From contig NZ_POXP01000002.1 in the NCBI RefSeq assembly GCF_003044935.1, forward strand, positions 409,692 to 473,691: DNA of 64,000 nucleotides. The letters are read 5' to 3'. Under the pieces are notes generated by a model. It was given only the letters and a program-made list of their open reading frames with translations. It was not told where the DNA came from and did no database searches. Position numbers and translations under genes: made by a program. Each line of letters opens with the position of its first letter. Positions within the stretch are counted from its first letter, which is position 1. Of the stretch, positions 1-10,549 are shown piece after piece. The DNA comes from Neisseria subflava (GTDB lineage Bacteria > Pseudomonadota > Gammaproteobacteria > Burkholderiales > Neisseriaceae).

Positions 1-180
1 ACAAAATACTGCTTTCTACTCTATTTACTGACTTACTATCTACTTAATCGAGCTGTATTTACAGACTACCATGCATCAAACTGGATCTGCGCTAAATGCT
101 TTTCACACAGGTATTCCAATCTTTTGGAAAAAACTTTCTTCTCCAAATAAACACCTTTCCTTTGATGATACAGCCCATCT

Positions 181-756
181 TTAACGCAGCCTTGCCCCTG
201 TTTCTCCGTCAATAATCTGGCTGGGCGTTTTCTGCTTACCTATCAATCCGCCTACAACCCAAACTTTCCTGCCAAACTGTCTTCTGACTTCCCTTTCCGT
301 TTTACACGCCCGTTTTCCTGCGCGATTGCATGAAGTAGAGACTAAAGGCATTTCCAAAACCTGACACAAACGCCTTGCACCTGCGTGCGCAGGAACCCTG
401 ACAGCCAATTTACTGCGTCTTTTCCCCCGCAATGAGGACAATACTTTTTTGCCGGCCGGCAATAAGAAAGTTTTCGGAGCCGGCCATGCTTCATGCAGCA
501 TGGTTTGGATATTTTCAGACGGTCTTTGCAACAAAGGTTGCAACTGTTCCAAGCTATGACCAATGACAATCATGCCTTTGTGTTGCGGTCGTTTTTTCAG
601 ATGAATCAGTTGATTGAGTGCTTTTGGCAAAGTAGGGATACAGCCCAAGCCATAGCAAGACTCGGTAGGATAGGCGACCAAACCGCCTTTTTTAAGATGC
701 GCCTGCAGCCTGCGTTGGGCTGCAGCCGATAAAATTCTGGGGAACATCATCATCAT
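181..756 (-). CDS. tsaC: L-threonylcarbamoyladenylate synthase (TsaC/YrdC family)
   Basis: A 191-residue YrdC-fold protein. The family makes threonylcarbamoyl-AMP from threonine, bicarbonate and ATP, the first step of t6A37 modification of ANN-decoding tRNAs in the cytoplasm. Visible signatures are the glycine-rich segment with YPTESCYGLG at about residues 29-38, the nucleotide-binding KKRPQHKG at 54-61, a RVPAH block and the STSCNRAG loop near 140. The length matches short TsaC rather than the longer Sua5 form. Four consecutive ATG codons make the start ambiguous (756, 753, 750 or 747), and no good Shine-Dalgarno sequence is seen because a DUS sits just upstream. It follows purD on the same strand, with a DUS hairpin between them. 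Identification is firm; the exact start is not. Confidence 0.9.
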   Translation of the reverse strand: MMMMFPRILSAAAQRRLQAHLKKGGLVAYPTESCYGLGCIPTLPKALNQLIHLKKRPQHKGMIVIGHSLEQLQPLLQRPSENIQTMLHEAWPAPKTFLLPAGKKVLSSLRGKRRSKLAVRVPAHAGARRLCQVLEMPLVSTSCNRAGKRACKTEREVRRQFGRKVWVVGGLIGKQKTPSQIIDGETGARLR

Positions 757-759
757 ACC

Positions 760-808
760 AAGGCCGTCTGAAACTGCGATTGTCGGACAATCTGTGTTCA
801 GACGGCCT
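760..808. terminator. DUS inverted pair between purD and tsaC
   Basis: AGGCCGTCTGAA and its complement flank a loop that itself contains the small dyad GATTGTC/GACAATC. It can fold as a hairpin at the end of purD. The T-run is weak, so termination may be partial. Confidence 0.5.
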
Positions 809-822
809 ATTTCTATTCATTA

Positions 823-2094
823 TTAACGGTTGATGGCTTTATCGGCAATGTCTTTACGGTATTGCATACCGTCAAAACGGATTGTTTCCAATGCCTCATA
901 AGCCTTGCTTTTAGCTTGTGCAACATCATCGCCCAAACCGACTACACACAACACACGGCCGCCGTTGGTTACCACTTCGCCTTTTTCATTCGTTGCAGTA
1001 CCGGCATGGAAAACTTTACCGATTTGATTGGCCTTATCCAAGCCAAAGATCACATCGCCTTTTTTCGGAGAATCAGGATAGTTTTGTGCGGCCAACACTA
1101 CGCCTACCGCAGTCTGCGGATTCCATTCGGCAGCGACACTATCCAGTTTGCTGTCGATTGCCGTTTCAATCAAATCCACCAAATCGCTATCCAAACGGCT
1201 CATAATTGGCTGGGTTTCAGGGTCGCCGAAACGGCAGTTGAATTCGATGGTATAAGGCGCACCAGTTTTATCAATCATCAAGCCTGCGTATAAAAAGCCG
1301 GTAAATTCATGACCTTCTGCCTTCATACCGGCCACAGTCGGCAAAATAATTTCATTCATCGCGCGCTCGTACACATCAGGCGTTACCACCGGAGCAGGGC
1401 TGTATGCGCCCATACCGCCGGTATTAGGGCCTTTGTCATCATCTAACAGGCGTTTATGGTCTTGACTGGTTGCCATCGGCAAAACATGATTGCCGTCCAC
1501 CATAACGATAAAGCTTGCTTCCTCGCCTTGCAGGAAATCTTCAATCACGACGCGCGCGCCTGCATTGCCCATTTTGTTGCCCAACAACATATCATCAATA
1601 GCAGCATGGGCTTCATCCAAAGTCATGGCGACAATCACGCCTTTGCCGGCAGCCAAACCATCCGCTTTAATAACAATCGGCGCACCTTTTTGATTGACGT
1701 AATCATGTGCAGCATCGGCATTTTCAAAGGTTTGGTACTGCGCAGTTGGAATGTTATATTTTGCCATAAACGCTTTAGCAAAATCCTTTGAGCTCTCCAG
1801 CTGGGCCGCGTATTGAGTCGGGCCAAAAATCTTCAATCCGGCAGCACGGAAGTCATTCACCACACCCGCAGCCAAAGGCGCTTCAGGGCCAACTACGGTA
1901 AAGGCAATATTTTCATTACGGCAAAAATCAATTAAATCTTGATGTGCCGTTAATGCGATATTCCGCAGTTTAGGCTCAATTGCCGTTCCGGCATTACCAG
2001 GTGCAACAAAGACAGTTTCTACTTTAGACGACTGCGCCAATTTCCAAGCCAGTGCGTGTTCACGTCCACCATTACCAATAACGAGCAATTTCAT
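823..2094 (-). CDS. purD: Phosphoribosylamine-glycine ligase
   Basis: A 423-residue GARS enzyme, the usual length for PurD. It joins 5-phosphoribosylamine and glycine with ATP in the second step of de novo purine synthesis. The N domain begins with VIGNGGREHALAWKL (about residues 5-19). The ATP-grasp core shows KADGLAAGKGVIVA near 145-157 and the metal-binding EFNCRFGDPETQ near 285-296. The start at 2094 is preceded on the minus strand by an AAGGAGA ribosome site. It is followed by tsaC on the same strand across a DUS hairpin. No purH neighbour is present, so it is probably its own transcription unit. Confidence 0.97.
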   Translation of the reverse strand: MKLLVIGNGGREHALAWKLAQSSKVETVFVAPGNAGTAIEPKLRNIALTAHQDLIDFCRNENIAFTVVGPEAPLAAGVVNDFRAAGLKIFGPTQYAAQLESSKDFAKAFMAKYNIPTAQYQTFENADAAHDYVNQKGAPIVIKADGLAAGKGVIVAMTLDEAHAAIDDMLLGNKMGNAGARVVIEDFLQGEEASFIVMVDGNHVLPMATSQDHKRLLDDDKGPNTGGMGAYSPAPVVTPDVYERAMNEIILPTVAGMKAEGHEFTGFLYAGLMIDKTGAPYTIEFNCRFGDPETQPIMSRLDSDLVDLIETAIDSKLDSVAAEWNPQTAVGVVLAAQNYPDSPKKGDVIFGLDKANQIGKVFHAGTATNEKGEVVTNGGRVLCVVGLGDDVAQAKSKAYEALETIRFDGMQYRKDIADKAINR

Positions 2095-2234
2095 ACCATC
2101 TCCTTGAAGAATAGATGTTGTAAATAAAATTCAATCGATGGAATATTGTTCCATCTTGCATAGCTGTTTCAAATTAAGAATAATATCGCACCAAGACAAC
2201 CATACTCTAATTTCAAACAACGAAAGGACAAATC

Positions 2235-2540
2235 ATGCAAAAACGTATTGACGAAATTCAAAGCAAATACCGCGAATGGTGCGAATTACTGCCACAACTG
2301 GAAGCAGATATCGCCCGCTGGAAACATGCTGCAAGCCTCATGCAAGACATGGATGACTTCTATACCAACGAATACCAAGCATGCTATCAAGCCATTGAAG
2401 AAGGGGCAGATGTTGATTTACGAACACAGGGCGAATACAGCATTATGAGCGAAGATGCCCTATGGAACGCACTGGGAGAATTTCATCAACTGGCTTGGGA
2501 ACACCTGCGCTCAAGCGTAAATGCTTTAGACAGATACTAA
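2235..2540 (+). CDS. DUF4298 family protein
   Basis: A 101-residue soluble acidic protein, divergent from purD, with an AAAGGA ribosome site 8 bases before the ATG. The N-terminal half is a helical heptad-like segment (KRIDEIQSKYREWCELLPQLEADIARW) followed by an acidic, tyrosine-rich C-terminal half. The overall pattern resembles the DUF4298 family as I remember it; the function is unknown. There is no signal peptide or membrane segment. It ends just before a DUS-type hairpin (2551-2605) that separates it from the convergent yigZ gene. Coding potential is good (clear start signal, normal codon use), but the family assignment is from memory. Confidence 0.7.
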   Translation: MQKRIDEIQSKYREWCELLPQLEADIARWKHAASLMQDMDDFYTNEYQACYQAIEEGADVDLRTQGEYSIMSEDALWNALGEFHQLAWEHLRSSVNALDRY

Positions 2541-2550
2541 GGCTAAAACA

Positions 2551-2605
2551 TCAAAGGCCGCCTGAAACTTTTGATTTCTCAAATATGTTCAGACGACCTT
2601 TTATT
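2551..2605. terminator. Degenerate DUS hairpin between convergent genes
   Basis: GGCCGCCTGAA and TTCAGACGACC form an imperfect inverted pair followed by TTTTATT. One arm has the variant GCC-GCC core and the other carries the AGGTCGTCTGAA variant. It lies between two converging genes and probably works in both directions. Confidence 0.5.
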
Positions 2606-3212
2606 CAAACGACTTCTCAGTATCTACTTCAATTTGGCGCGTATTTTTCCAAGCAGCAATACAAGCTTCATAATCGGCCAACGCTATTTTCACTGTCAAC
2701 TTACAATCCAGCTGCAAATCCTGTCCCACAATATCGGCCTGATATTGTTTGGCAATCCGTATGGCCTCATTCAAAACAGGATATTCACATTTCAACCAAA
2801 CTGTCTTTTCGACATTCTTTTCAACAACCTCAGCTATCACCAGCGCCTGAGCCGTTGATTCCTTATAGGCATGAATCAAACCGGGAACACCCAATAGCGT
2901 ACCGCCAAAATAGCGCACAACCACAACCAACACATCCGTTACGCCGACAGAATCAATCTGCCCCAGAATAGGACGGCCTGCGCTTCCAGACGGTTCTCCA
3001 TCATCGTTTGCACGAAACTGCATTCCATCCACACCCAATCGATAGGCGTAACACCAATGTCGCGCCTTGTGATGCTCTTCCTTTAATAGGTCGAGATATT
3101 TCTTCACATCGGCTAAAGTGCGAATCGGATAGGCATATGCAATGAAGCGACTGCCTTTATCTTTAAATTCAGCCTGTGTCGGAGTGGTAATGGTTTTATA
3201 GGTCGTAATCAT
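2601..3212 (-). CDS. yigZ: YigZ/IMPACT family protein
   Basis: A 203-residue protein of the UPF0029/IMPACT family. The family signature is clear: KGSRFIAYA at 18-26, the HHKARHWCYAYRLG stretch, NDDGEPSGSAGRPILGQI and VVVVRYFGGTLLGVPGLIHAY. The C-terminal third is the DUF1949-like ferredoxin-fold domain. E. coli YigZ has been linked to translation or ribosome-associated functions, but the molecular activity is not settled. It is cytosolic. It lies upstream of etfA's end and convergent to the DUF4298 gene. The start is ATG at 3212. Confidence 0.92.
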   Translation of the reverse strand: MITTYKTITTPTQAEFKDKGSRFIAYAYPIRTLADVKKYLDLLKEEHHKARHWCYAYRLGVDGMQFRANDDGEPSGSAGRPILGQIDSVGVTDVLVVVVRYFGGTLLGVPGLIHAYKESTAQALVIAEVVEKNVEKTVWLKCEYPVLNEAIRIAKQYQADIVGQDLQLDCKLTVKIALADYEACIAAWKNTRQIEVDTEKSFE

Positions 3213-3257
3213 GCCAAAATATTTTCAGACGGCCTTATATAGCAAAGGCCGTCTGAA

Positions 3258-3273
3258 CGTTTCACGTGAAACA
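3258..3273. other. parS-like ParB binding site 1
   Basis: CGTTTCACGTGAAACA matches 15 of 16 bases of the bacterial parS consensus TGTTTCACGTGAAACA, and the inner 14 bases are a perfect palindrome. It lies between yigZ and the end of etfA, directly after a DUS. parS sites cluster near bacterial origins, where ParB loads and spreads. Confidence 0.85.
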
Positions 3274-4206
3274 TTAGTTTTTCAGTGCTTCAGTCAGTTG
3301 AGGCACAACTTCAAACAAATCACCAACCAAGCCATAATCTGCTACATTGAAAATCGGAGCGTCAGCATCTTTGTTGATAGCAACGATCACTTTACTGTCC
3401 TGCATACCGGCAACGTGTTGGATAGCTCCGGAAATACCGATAGCGAAGTACAGTTGCGGCGCAACCACTTTACCGGTTTGTCCGACTTGGGCATCGTTTG
3501 GCGCATACTCGGCATCCACTGCTGCACGGGATGCCCCAATCGCCGCACCCAAAACATCAGCCAAAGGAGTCAATACTTCATTGAATTTTTCAGCGCTGCC
3601 CAATGCACGACCACCGGAAACAATCACTTTTGCCTGAGTCAATTCTGGGCGGTCAGACTGGGAAAGTTGACGGTTTACGAAACGGCTCAGGTTTTGAGCA
3701 GGCGTTGCCTCAACATTAATCACTTCTGCATTACCGCCTTGTCCGGCAGCATCAAATGCTGTCGCACGGAAAGTCAGTACCAATTTTTCAGAATTGGATT
3801 GAATAGTTTCAAATGCATTACCGGCATAAATCGGACGAACAAATGTCGAGTTATCCACAACTTCGGTTAAATCGGAAACTTGTGGTACATCCAACAGGGC
3901 AGCAACCCGGGGCAACAGATTTTTACCAAACGCAGTTGCAGTCGCAGCCACATAGCGGTAATCCGCAGCCAGTTTAACAACCAAAGGCGCTAATTCTTCT
4001 GCCAAGCCTTCAGCGTAATAGGGCGCATCGGCTACCAAAACTTTCGCTACGCCTGCAACCTGTTTTGCCTCTTCAACCACCGCAGCAGCATTACTGCCAG
4101 CAACCAATAAATCTACATTACCTAATTTAGCGGCAGCTGTTACCGCATGCAAAGTGGCAGGATTCAAATGTTGGTTATTATGTTCCGCAATAATCAATAC
4201 GCTCAT
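3274..4206 (-). CDS. etfA: Electron transfer flavoprotein, alpha subunit
   Basis: A 310-residue FAD-binding subunit of ETF. The heterodimer takes electrons from flavin dehydrogenases, such as acyl-CoA dehydrogenases, and passes them to ETF-ubiquinone oxidoreductase. The C-terminal FAD domain shows SGGRALGS near 197, GASRAAVDAEYAPNDAQVGQTGK and the ETF alpha signature LYFAIGISGAIQHVAGM...IVAINKDADAPIF. The start is preceded by TAAGGAG. It lies 10 bases after etfB on the same strand, so the two are one operon (etfB-etfA). The parS-like site 1 follows immediately after its stop codon. Confidence 0.96.
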   Translation of the reverse strand: MSVLIIAEHNNQHLNPATLHAVTAAAKLGNVDLLVAGSNAAAVVEEAKQVAGVAKVLVADAPYYAEGLAEELAPLVVKLAADYRYVAATATAFGKNLLPRVAALLDVPQVSDLTEVVDNSTFVRPIYAGNAFETIQSNSEKLVLTFRATAFDAAGQGGNAEVINVEATPAQNLSRFVNRQLSQSDRPELTQAKVIVSGGRALGSAEKFNEVLTPLADVLGAAIGASRAAVDAEYAPNDAQVGQTGKVVAPQLYFAIGISGAIQHVAGMQDSKVIVAINKDADAPIFNVADYGLVGDLFEVVPQLTEALKN

Positions 4207-4216
4207 TTCATACTCC

Positions 4217-4966
4217 TTAGATCACTTTGGCTTCGTTTTTCAGCTTTTCAACCAACTCGGCAACATCAGCCACTTTCACACCGGCTTGACGTGCTTTAGG
4301 TTCGGCAAATTTCACGGTATTCAAACACGGAGAAATATCCACAGCCAAATCGGCAGGACTTAATTTTTCCAAAGGCTTTTTCTTTGCCGCCATGATATTA
4401 GGAAGTTTGACAAAGCGTGGTTCGTTCAAACGCAAATCTGCACTGATGACCGCAGGCAGCTTCAATGCAACAGTCTCTTCGCCGCCGTCAATTTCACGGG
4501 TTACCAATGCTTCTTCGCCTTCAATTTGCACTTTTGATGCAAAAGTACCTTGAGCCGCATTCAACAACGCAGCCAGCATTTGGGCAACTTGGTTGGCGTC
4601 ATCGTCAATTGCCTGTTTACCCAGCAATAAAATTTGCGGATTTTCTTTATCCGCAACAGCTTTCAGCAATTTCGCAACGGCCAAAGGCTCCAACTTCGCA
4701 TCAGTTTCAACATGAACCGCACGGTCGGCACCCATCGCCAAAGCAGTACGCAACGTCTCTTCGCATTTTTTCTCGCCAAGAGAAACAGCAACAATCTCGC
4801 TTACTTTTCCGGCTTCTTTCAAACGGACAGCTTCTTCTACCGCGATTTCATCAAACGGGTTCATCGACATTTTGACATTACCGATATCCACATCGGAACC
4901 ATCGGCTTTCACACGAACTTTGACGTTATAGTCCACTACGCGCTTTACTGCGACCAGTGCTTTCAT
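4217..4966 (-). CDS. etfB: Electron transfer flavoprotein, beta subunit
   Basis: A 249-residue partner of EtfA, binding the structural AMP. Visible features are [20 protein letters not shown] at the N terminus, [16 protein letters not shown] near 37-52, the [10 protein letters not shown] strand, the nucleotide-binding [19 protein letters not shown] near 115-133 and the ADLRLNEPR segment typical of the family. A good TTAGGAG ribosome site precedes the ATG at 4966. It is first in the etfBA operon. The 184-base gap upstream (4967-5150) holds AT-rich DNA that probably contains the operon promoter; I see no gene there. Confidence 0.96.
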   Translation of the reverse strand: MKALVAVKRVVDYNVKVRVKADGSDVDIGNVKMSMNPFDEIAVEEAVRLKEAGKVSEIVAVSLGEKKCEETLRTALAMGADRAVHVETDAKLEPLAVAKLLKAVADKENPQILLLGKQAIDDDANQVAQMLAALLNAAQGTFASKVQIEGEEALVTREIDGGEETVALKLPAVISADLRLNEPRFVKLPNIMAAKKKPLEKLSPADLAVDISPCLNTVKFAEPKARQAGVKVADVAELVEKLKNEAKVI

Positions 4967-5150
4967 TCAATTCTCCTAAAAAGAATGTCCATCAAATCTA
5001 GCATACTGCTTTTGATACATTCTTTATATAAAATCCAATTCGGTTTTCACCAACATGATAAAACCAAATTTGTATAAATCTTGGTAAATAGAGCGGAATT
5101 ATATCATTTCTAAAGCATTTACTCAGAAAATAAATCCAACTCCCCAGCAA

Positions 5151-6119
5151 TTATTTACCGTATGCTGCAACACAATCCATCAAGGTTTGATAAACCTCGT
5201 CAATATTGGGAATTTGAGCAATACCGCCTAAATTTTTTGCATAAGCCGAAACTTGAACGCCGGTCTTGGCCGGATCTGTATCTGTATAAATTCCTACAAC
5301 AGGCTTTTCCAGCGCATTAGCAAGATGCAGCAGTCCGGTATCTACGCCAATAATACCCTCTGCGTTTTTCAATAAAAATGCAGCCTGTAATAAATTCATT
5401 TTGTCGCAAACCGAAGCAAACGATAAATCGCTTGCAATCTGTTCGGCACGCATTTTTTCGATTTCATTTCCCCACGGCAGATACACATTGCATTGTTGTT
5501 CTTCATTCAACTTTTTCAATAATGCACGCCAGTGTTCTACCGGCCATAATTTACTGTCGCGACTGGTTGCATGCAAAGCAACGTAATAAGGGGATTGCAA
5601 ATTTTTCAGACGGCCTGATTCAGGAACCGACAAACCAAATACCTGCGTCTCAGGCATTGTATAACCAAATACTTGGGCAAATAATTCACGGTTTCGCCAA
5701 ACCGCATTTTTGCCTTTCGGTACGACAAACGTTTTACTGTATGCAAGGGCAGCCAAACTTTCACGCGCGCTGTGTTTATCCAAACCGTAAATAGGGGATT
5801 TCGCCATTTTGGCAAAGCATGCGCTTTTAATCAGTCCTTGACTATCTAAAACAAAATCAAAAGATTCAGCCTGCAAATCCGTTTTCAGACGGCCTATTTC
5901 ACGCCACGTTTCAGCCTGAAAAAGGTGTTTGCGCCACTGCCGCCATTTCATTACATGAACTTTTTTGACAAAAGGATGCAAGCAGGCAATATCTGCAAAC
6001 CCTGCCTCACACAGCCAATGGAGCTCCACATCAGGACATTGTCGCGCTAAATCTTCAACTGCGGGCAACGTATGAATTAAATCGCCCATACTGGACAAGC
6101 GGACAAGTAAAATCTTCAT
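5151..6119 (-). CDS. waaC: Lipooligosaccharide heptosyltransferase I
   Basis: A 322-residue GT-B enzyme of glycosyltransferase family 9. It adds the first L-glycero-D-manno-heptose to Kdo2-lipid A on the cytoplasmic face of the inner membrane, a step needed for a full LOS core. The N terminus ILLVRLSSMGDLIHTLPAV is the family acceptor-side motif, and VGVDTGLLHLANALEKPVVGIYTDTDP at about 254-280 is the nucleotide-sugar binding block. WaaC fits better than WaaF from length and these motifs. Two DUS copies lie inside the gene (near 5611 and 5885). The second parS site lies just upstream of its start. Confidence 0.93.
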   Translation of the reverse strand: MKILLVRLSSMGDLIHTLPAVEDLARQCPDVELHWLCEAGFADIACLHPFVKKVHVMKWRQWRKHLFQAETWREIGRLKTDLQAESFDFVLDSQGLIKSACFAKMAKSPIYGLDKHSARESLAALAYSKTFVVPKGKNAVWRNRELFAQVFGYTMPETQVFGLSVPESGRLKNLQSPYYVALHATSRDSKLWPVEHWRALLKKLNEEQQCNVYLPWGNEIEKMRAEQIASDLSFASVCDKMNLLQAAFLLKNAEGIIGVDTGLLHLANALEKPVVGIYTDTDPAKTGVQVSAYAKNLGGIAQIPNIDEVYQTLMDCVAAYGK

Positions 6120-6130
6120 ATTTTGGAAAA

Positions 6131-6146
6131 TGTTTCACGTGAAACA
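6131..6146. other. parS-like ParB binding site 2
   Basis: TGTTTCACGTGAAACA is a perfect 16-base palindrome identical to the general bacterial parS consensus. It lies in the short gap between waaC and pncA. With the site at 3258 it makes a pair about 2.9 kb apart and about 3-6 kb from the candidate origin. Confidence 0.9.
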
Positions 6147-6166
6147 ACAGAATTTAAAAATATAAT

Positions 6167-6802
6167 TTATTGATTATTAATGTATTTTCTTATTTCTTCG
6201 GCGTTTTCTAAAATAATAGCCCCGGCAGAATGCATTTCCTGCCATGCAGATTCAACCGTTTCCGGAGCAATGCCACGGCAAGCAGCCTGATTGACAATGA
6301 CTTTCCAAGCCCCGCCTTTAAGCAACTGTAAAACCGTTGTCTTCACACAATAATCCGTTGCCAAACCGCCGACAATAACTGTATCTGCATTTTGACAGCG
6401 CAACCATTCGATCAAACCTGTACTGAGCTTTTCCTCAATATCGTGAAAACATGCGCCGTAAGGATGTAACTCAGGATCGACGCCTTTCCAAACACAATAA
6501 TCGTATTCCTTGGCTGAAGGCAGGCCATCCAACAACTCATAGCCATATGTTCCAACCATCGCATGTGACACCCAAGTCAAATCCGCATCGGGTAAACCCG
6601 TCGGTTTTAACATATCAACAGGATTATCCACAAGCCATTTTGCCGCGACATGATGCGCATCTTTCGTCATAACGCGTAAATCCGCCAATGCGGCTTGGAC
6701 ATTGAGTTCATCCGCAATCAGATGACCTTCGGCAACAGGTAATTCTTTCGGGCACAAAGGCGTAAACGTTTTTTGTGCATCTACATCGATAGAAACAATC
6801 AT
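6167..6802 (-). CDS. pncA: Nicotinamidase (PncA family)
   Basis: A 211-residue cysteine hydrolase of the isochorismatase fold. It converts nicotinamide to nicotinate for NAD salvage. The catalytic triad can be placed as Asp8 (IDVDAQKTF), Lys106 (VWKGVDP) and Cys152 (LATDYCV), with the metal-binding Asp49-Ala-His51 segment. The Neisseria version has a longer central region than E. coli PncA but keeps the triad in order. It is cytosolic, with no signal peptide. It is monocistronic: parS site 2 lies downstream, and an AT-rich divergent promoter region (6803-6972) shared with trmO lies upstream. Confidence 0.9.
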   Translation of the reverse strand: MIVSIDVDAQKTFTPLCPKELPVAEGHLIADELNVQAALADLRVMTKDAHHVAAKWLVDNPVDMLKPTGLPDADLTWVSHAMVGTYGYELLDGLPSAKEYDYCVWKGVDPELHPYGACFHDIEEKLSTGLIEWLRCQNADTVIVGGLATDYCVKTTVLQLLKGGAWKVIVNQAACRGIAPETVESAWQEMHSAGAIILENAEEIRKYINNQ

Positions 6803-6972
6803 GTATTAATTTAACCTATTGATTTTATTTTAAATAATTTAAATTATTCATTTATTGCCAATGTACGGACATTTGGAATAAATGCTTTGTATTATAACAA
6901 ATTACTACTGCAAAATGTGGGAAAACATCTGTGATATGATGACAGTTTGCACAGAATATTTATCCACAAATT

Positions 6973-7647
6973 ATGTCCTATTCGATTACGCCTATTGCAA
7001 CCGTTCATTCCCCCTACAAACAAAAATTCGGCATTGCCCGCCAACCAGGTTTGGTTCCTGCGGCAGAAATTTGCATTAAACTCACTCCTGAATTTACCGC
7101 TGACAGCGTTCGGGGCTTGGAAGATTTCGACTATGTGTGGATAAGTTTTATTTTCCACGGCGTATTGGATGAAGGTTGGGCGCAAATGGTGCGTCCGCCA
7201 CGGCTTGGAGGCAAACAAAAAATGGGCGTATTTGCCACACGCAGCCCGCACCGCCCCAATCATCTCGGTTTATCCCTGCTAAAACTCGAACGCATCGAAT
7301 CAGGCAAACCTGTCCGCATCTATTGCAGCGGTGCAGACCTGTTGGACGGTACTCCGGTAGTGGATATCAAACCCTACATCCCGTTTGTGGAATCCAAACC
7401 TGACGCATCATCAGGCTTTGTCAGCGGCAAACCTGAAGAATTGAGTGTAGTCTGGGCAGAAAGTACGCTTGCGGAACATTTATCCACAGAAGAAAAACAT
7501 CTCATTGAACAAAGCATCGCCCAAGATCCCCGTCCTGCCTATCAAGATATTCCCGAACGGGTTTATGTAATGAATATTGCAGATTATGAAGTGCAGTTTA
7601 GGATAGAAAACAAATGTGCCACAGTGATTAAACTATCCACAATCTGA
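6973..7647 (+). CDS. trmO: tRNA t6A37 N6-methyltransferase (TrmO/TsaA)
   Basis: A 224-residue UPF0066/TrmO protein, which methylates t6A37 of tRNA-Thr(GGU) using S-adenosylmethionine. Signatures are IATVHSPYKQKFGIARQPG at the N terminus, the beta-barrel GLEDFDYVWISFIFH, and the SAM-binding GVFATRSPHRPNHLGLSLLKL (about 78-98), then DGTPVVDIKPYIPF. It acts on the product made by the pathway of tsaC, about 6 kb away. Exact DnaA-box sequences lie at its start (6960-6968) and inside it (7480-7488). It ends at a DUS hairpin terminator shared with the convergent gapA. Confidence 0.93.
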   Translation: MSYSITPIATVHSPYKQKFGIARQPGLVPAAEICIKLTPEFTADSVRGLEDFDYVWISFIFHGVLDEGWAQMVRPPRLGGKQKMGVFATRSPHRPNHLGLSLLKLERIESGKPVRIYCSGADLLDGTPVVDIKPYIPFVESKPDASSGFVSGKPEELSVVWAESTLAEHLSTEEKHLIEQSIAQDPRPAYQDIPERVYVMNIADYEVQFRIENKCATVIKLSTI

Positions 7648-7672
7648 TTGCAAATTGAATCTATCTACAAAC

Positions 7673-7705
7673 AAAAGGCCGTCTGAAATGTTCAGACGGC
7701 CTTTT
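7673..7705. terminator. DUS hairpin terminator, trmO/gapA
   Basis: AAAAGGCCGTCTGAA, a 3-base loop, then TTCAGACGGCCTTTT. The perfect DUS pair with A-run and T-run on either side makes a bidirectional terminator between convergent genes. Confidence 0.85.
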
Positions 7706-7742
7706 AATTATCCATAGACTGATTGATTCAGCCCGTTATCCT

Positions 7743-9398
<1,656 letters not shown>

Positions 9399-10313
9399 AT
9401 GCTGCAACGGACTTTAGCCAAATCAGTAAGCGTTACTGGCGTTGGCCTGCATTCGGGCGAAAGGGTCGCTCTGACTTTGCATCCTGCCGAAGAAAACAGC
9501 GGTATTTCGTTCCGCCGTACCGATTTAAGTGGGGAAATGGGCGAAATAATCAAATTGAATCCTTATTTGATCAACGATACCCGCCTCTCTTCAACCATCG
9601 TTACCGATAAAGGCGTGCGCATCGGCACGATTGAACACATTATGTCGGCTCTGTCTGCCTATGGCATCGACAATGCCTTGATTGAATTGAACGCACCCGA
9701 AATTCCGATTATGGACGGCTCCAGCCTGCCGTTTATTTACCTTTTACAAAATGCAGGCGTTGTCGATCAAAAAGCCCAAAAACGTTTTCTAAAAATCCTC
9801 AAACCTGTTGAAATCAAAGAAACCGGAAAATGGGTGCGCTTTACGCCTTACGATGGCTTTAAAGTTACTTTAACCATCGAATTTGACCACCCCGTATTCA
9901 ATCGCAGCGCACCTACTTTCGAGATTGATTTTGCAGGAAAATCCTATATTGATGAGATTGCCCGTGCCCGTACCTTCGGCTTTATGCACGAAGTGGAAAT
10001 GATGCGCGCCCACAATCTCGGACTGGGCGGCAATTTGAACAACGCCATCGTGATTGACGACATGGATGTTTTGAATCCGGAAGGTTTGCGCTATCCCGAT
10101 GAATTTGTCCGCCACAAAATCCTTGATGCTATTGGCGATTTATACATTGTCGGCCATCCGATTATCGGCGCATTTGAAGGTTACAAATCAGGCCATGCCA
10201 TCAATAATGCATTGTTGCGTGCCGTTTTGGCAGATGAAAGCGCTTACGAATGGGTTGAGTTTGCCGATGACGAAGACTTGCCCACTGCTTTTCACGAGTT
10301 GCCGGCAGCCTGA
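9399..10313 (+). CDS. lpxC: UDP-3-O-acyl-N-acetylglucosamine deacetylase
   Basis: A 304-residue zinc amidase, close to the usual length. It performs the committed step of lipid A synthesis in the cytoplasm. The N terminus MLQRTLAKSVSVTGVGLHSGERV is typical. The zinc ligands are assigned as His80 (GTIEHIMSAL), His239 and Asp243 (RHKILDAIGD), with catalytic His266 (SGHAINN). A good AAAAGGA ribosome site precedes the ATG. In meningococcus and gonococcus pilE lies just upstream of lpxC; here the upstream DNA has no pilin gene and no pilE-linked G-quadruplex run. A DUS terminator follows. Confidence 0.97.
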   Translation: MLQRTLAKSVSVTGVGLHSGERVALTLHPAEENSGISFRRTDLSGEMGEIIKLNPYLINDTRLSSTIVTDKGVRIGTIEHIMSALSAYGIDNALIELNAPEIPIMDGSSLPFIYLLQNAGVVDQKAQKRFLKILKPVEIKETGKWVRFTPYDGFKVTLTIEFDHPVFNRSAPTFEIDFAGKSYIDEIARARTFGFMHEVEMMRAHNLGLGGNLNNAIVIDDMDVLNPEGLRYPDEFVRHKILDAIGDLYIVGHPIIGAFEGYKSGHAINNALLRAVLADESAYEWVEFADDEDLPTAFHELPAA

Positions 10314-10340
10314 TAGAAAATAGATAAAGCAGTCCAATGA

Positions 10341-10373
10341 AAAGGTCGTCTGAACCTTTCAGACGGCCTTTTT
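10341..10373 (+). terminator. lpxC terminator, mixed DUS pair
   Basis: AAAGGTCGTCTGAA (variant core) pairs with TTCAGACGGCC across a 3-base loop, followed by TTTTT. One G-T type mismatch in the stem is caused by the AGGTCG variant. Confidence 0.8.
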
Positions 10374-10492
10374 CATGTCATTTTCCACAAGTAATTATCC
10401 ACATATTCATCCATTTTATCCTATTGAAAAATAAAAATATTAAAATTTAACGTTATTCTTATACACAACTTATCCATATATTTTCTAAAACT

Positions 10493-10532
10493 AAAAGGCC
10501 GTCTGAACAACTAGGTTTCAGACGGCCTTTTT
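10493..10532. terminator. ggt DUS terminator
   Basis: AAAAGGCCGTCTGAA and TTCAGACGGCCTTTTT form a perfect stem with a short loop just past the ggt stop. Between it and the lpxC terminator (10374-10492) is AT-rich DNA with one exact DnaA box (10396-10404) and one near match. Confidence 0.85.
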
Positions 10533-10549
10533 CAGTCAAACTGACAATA

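Noticed and set aside
66..185. Minus-strand reading frame downstream of tsaC ending QIQFDAW then TAG
   Set aside because: About 37 codons without a start or ribosome site of its own, overlapping the tsaC end in another frame. It may be a remnant of a mobile element, but the peptide is too short to assign.
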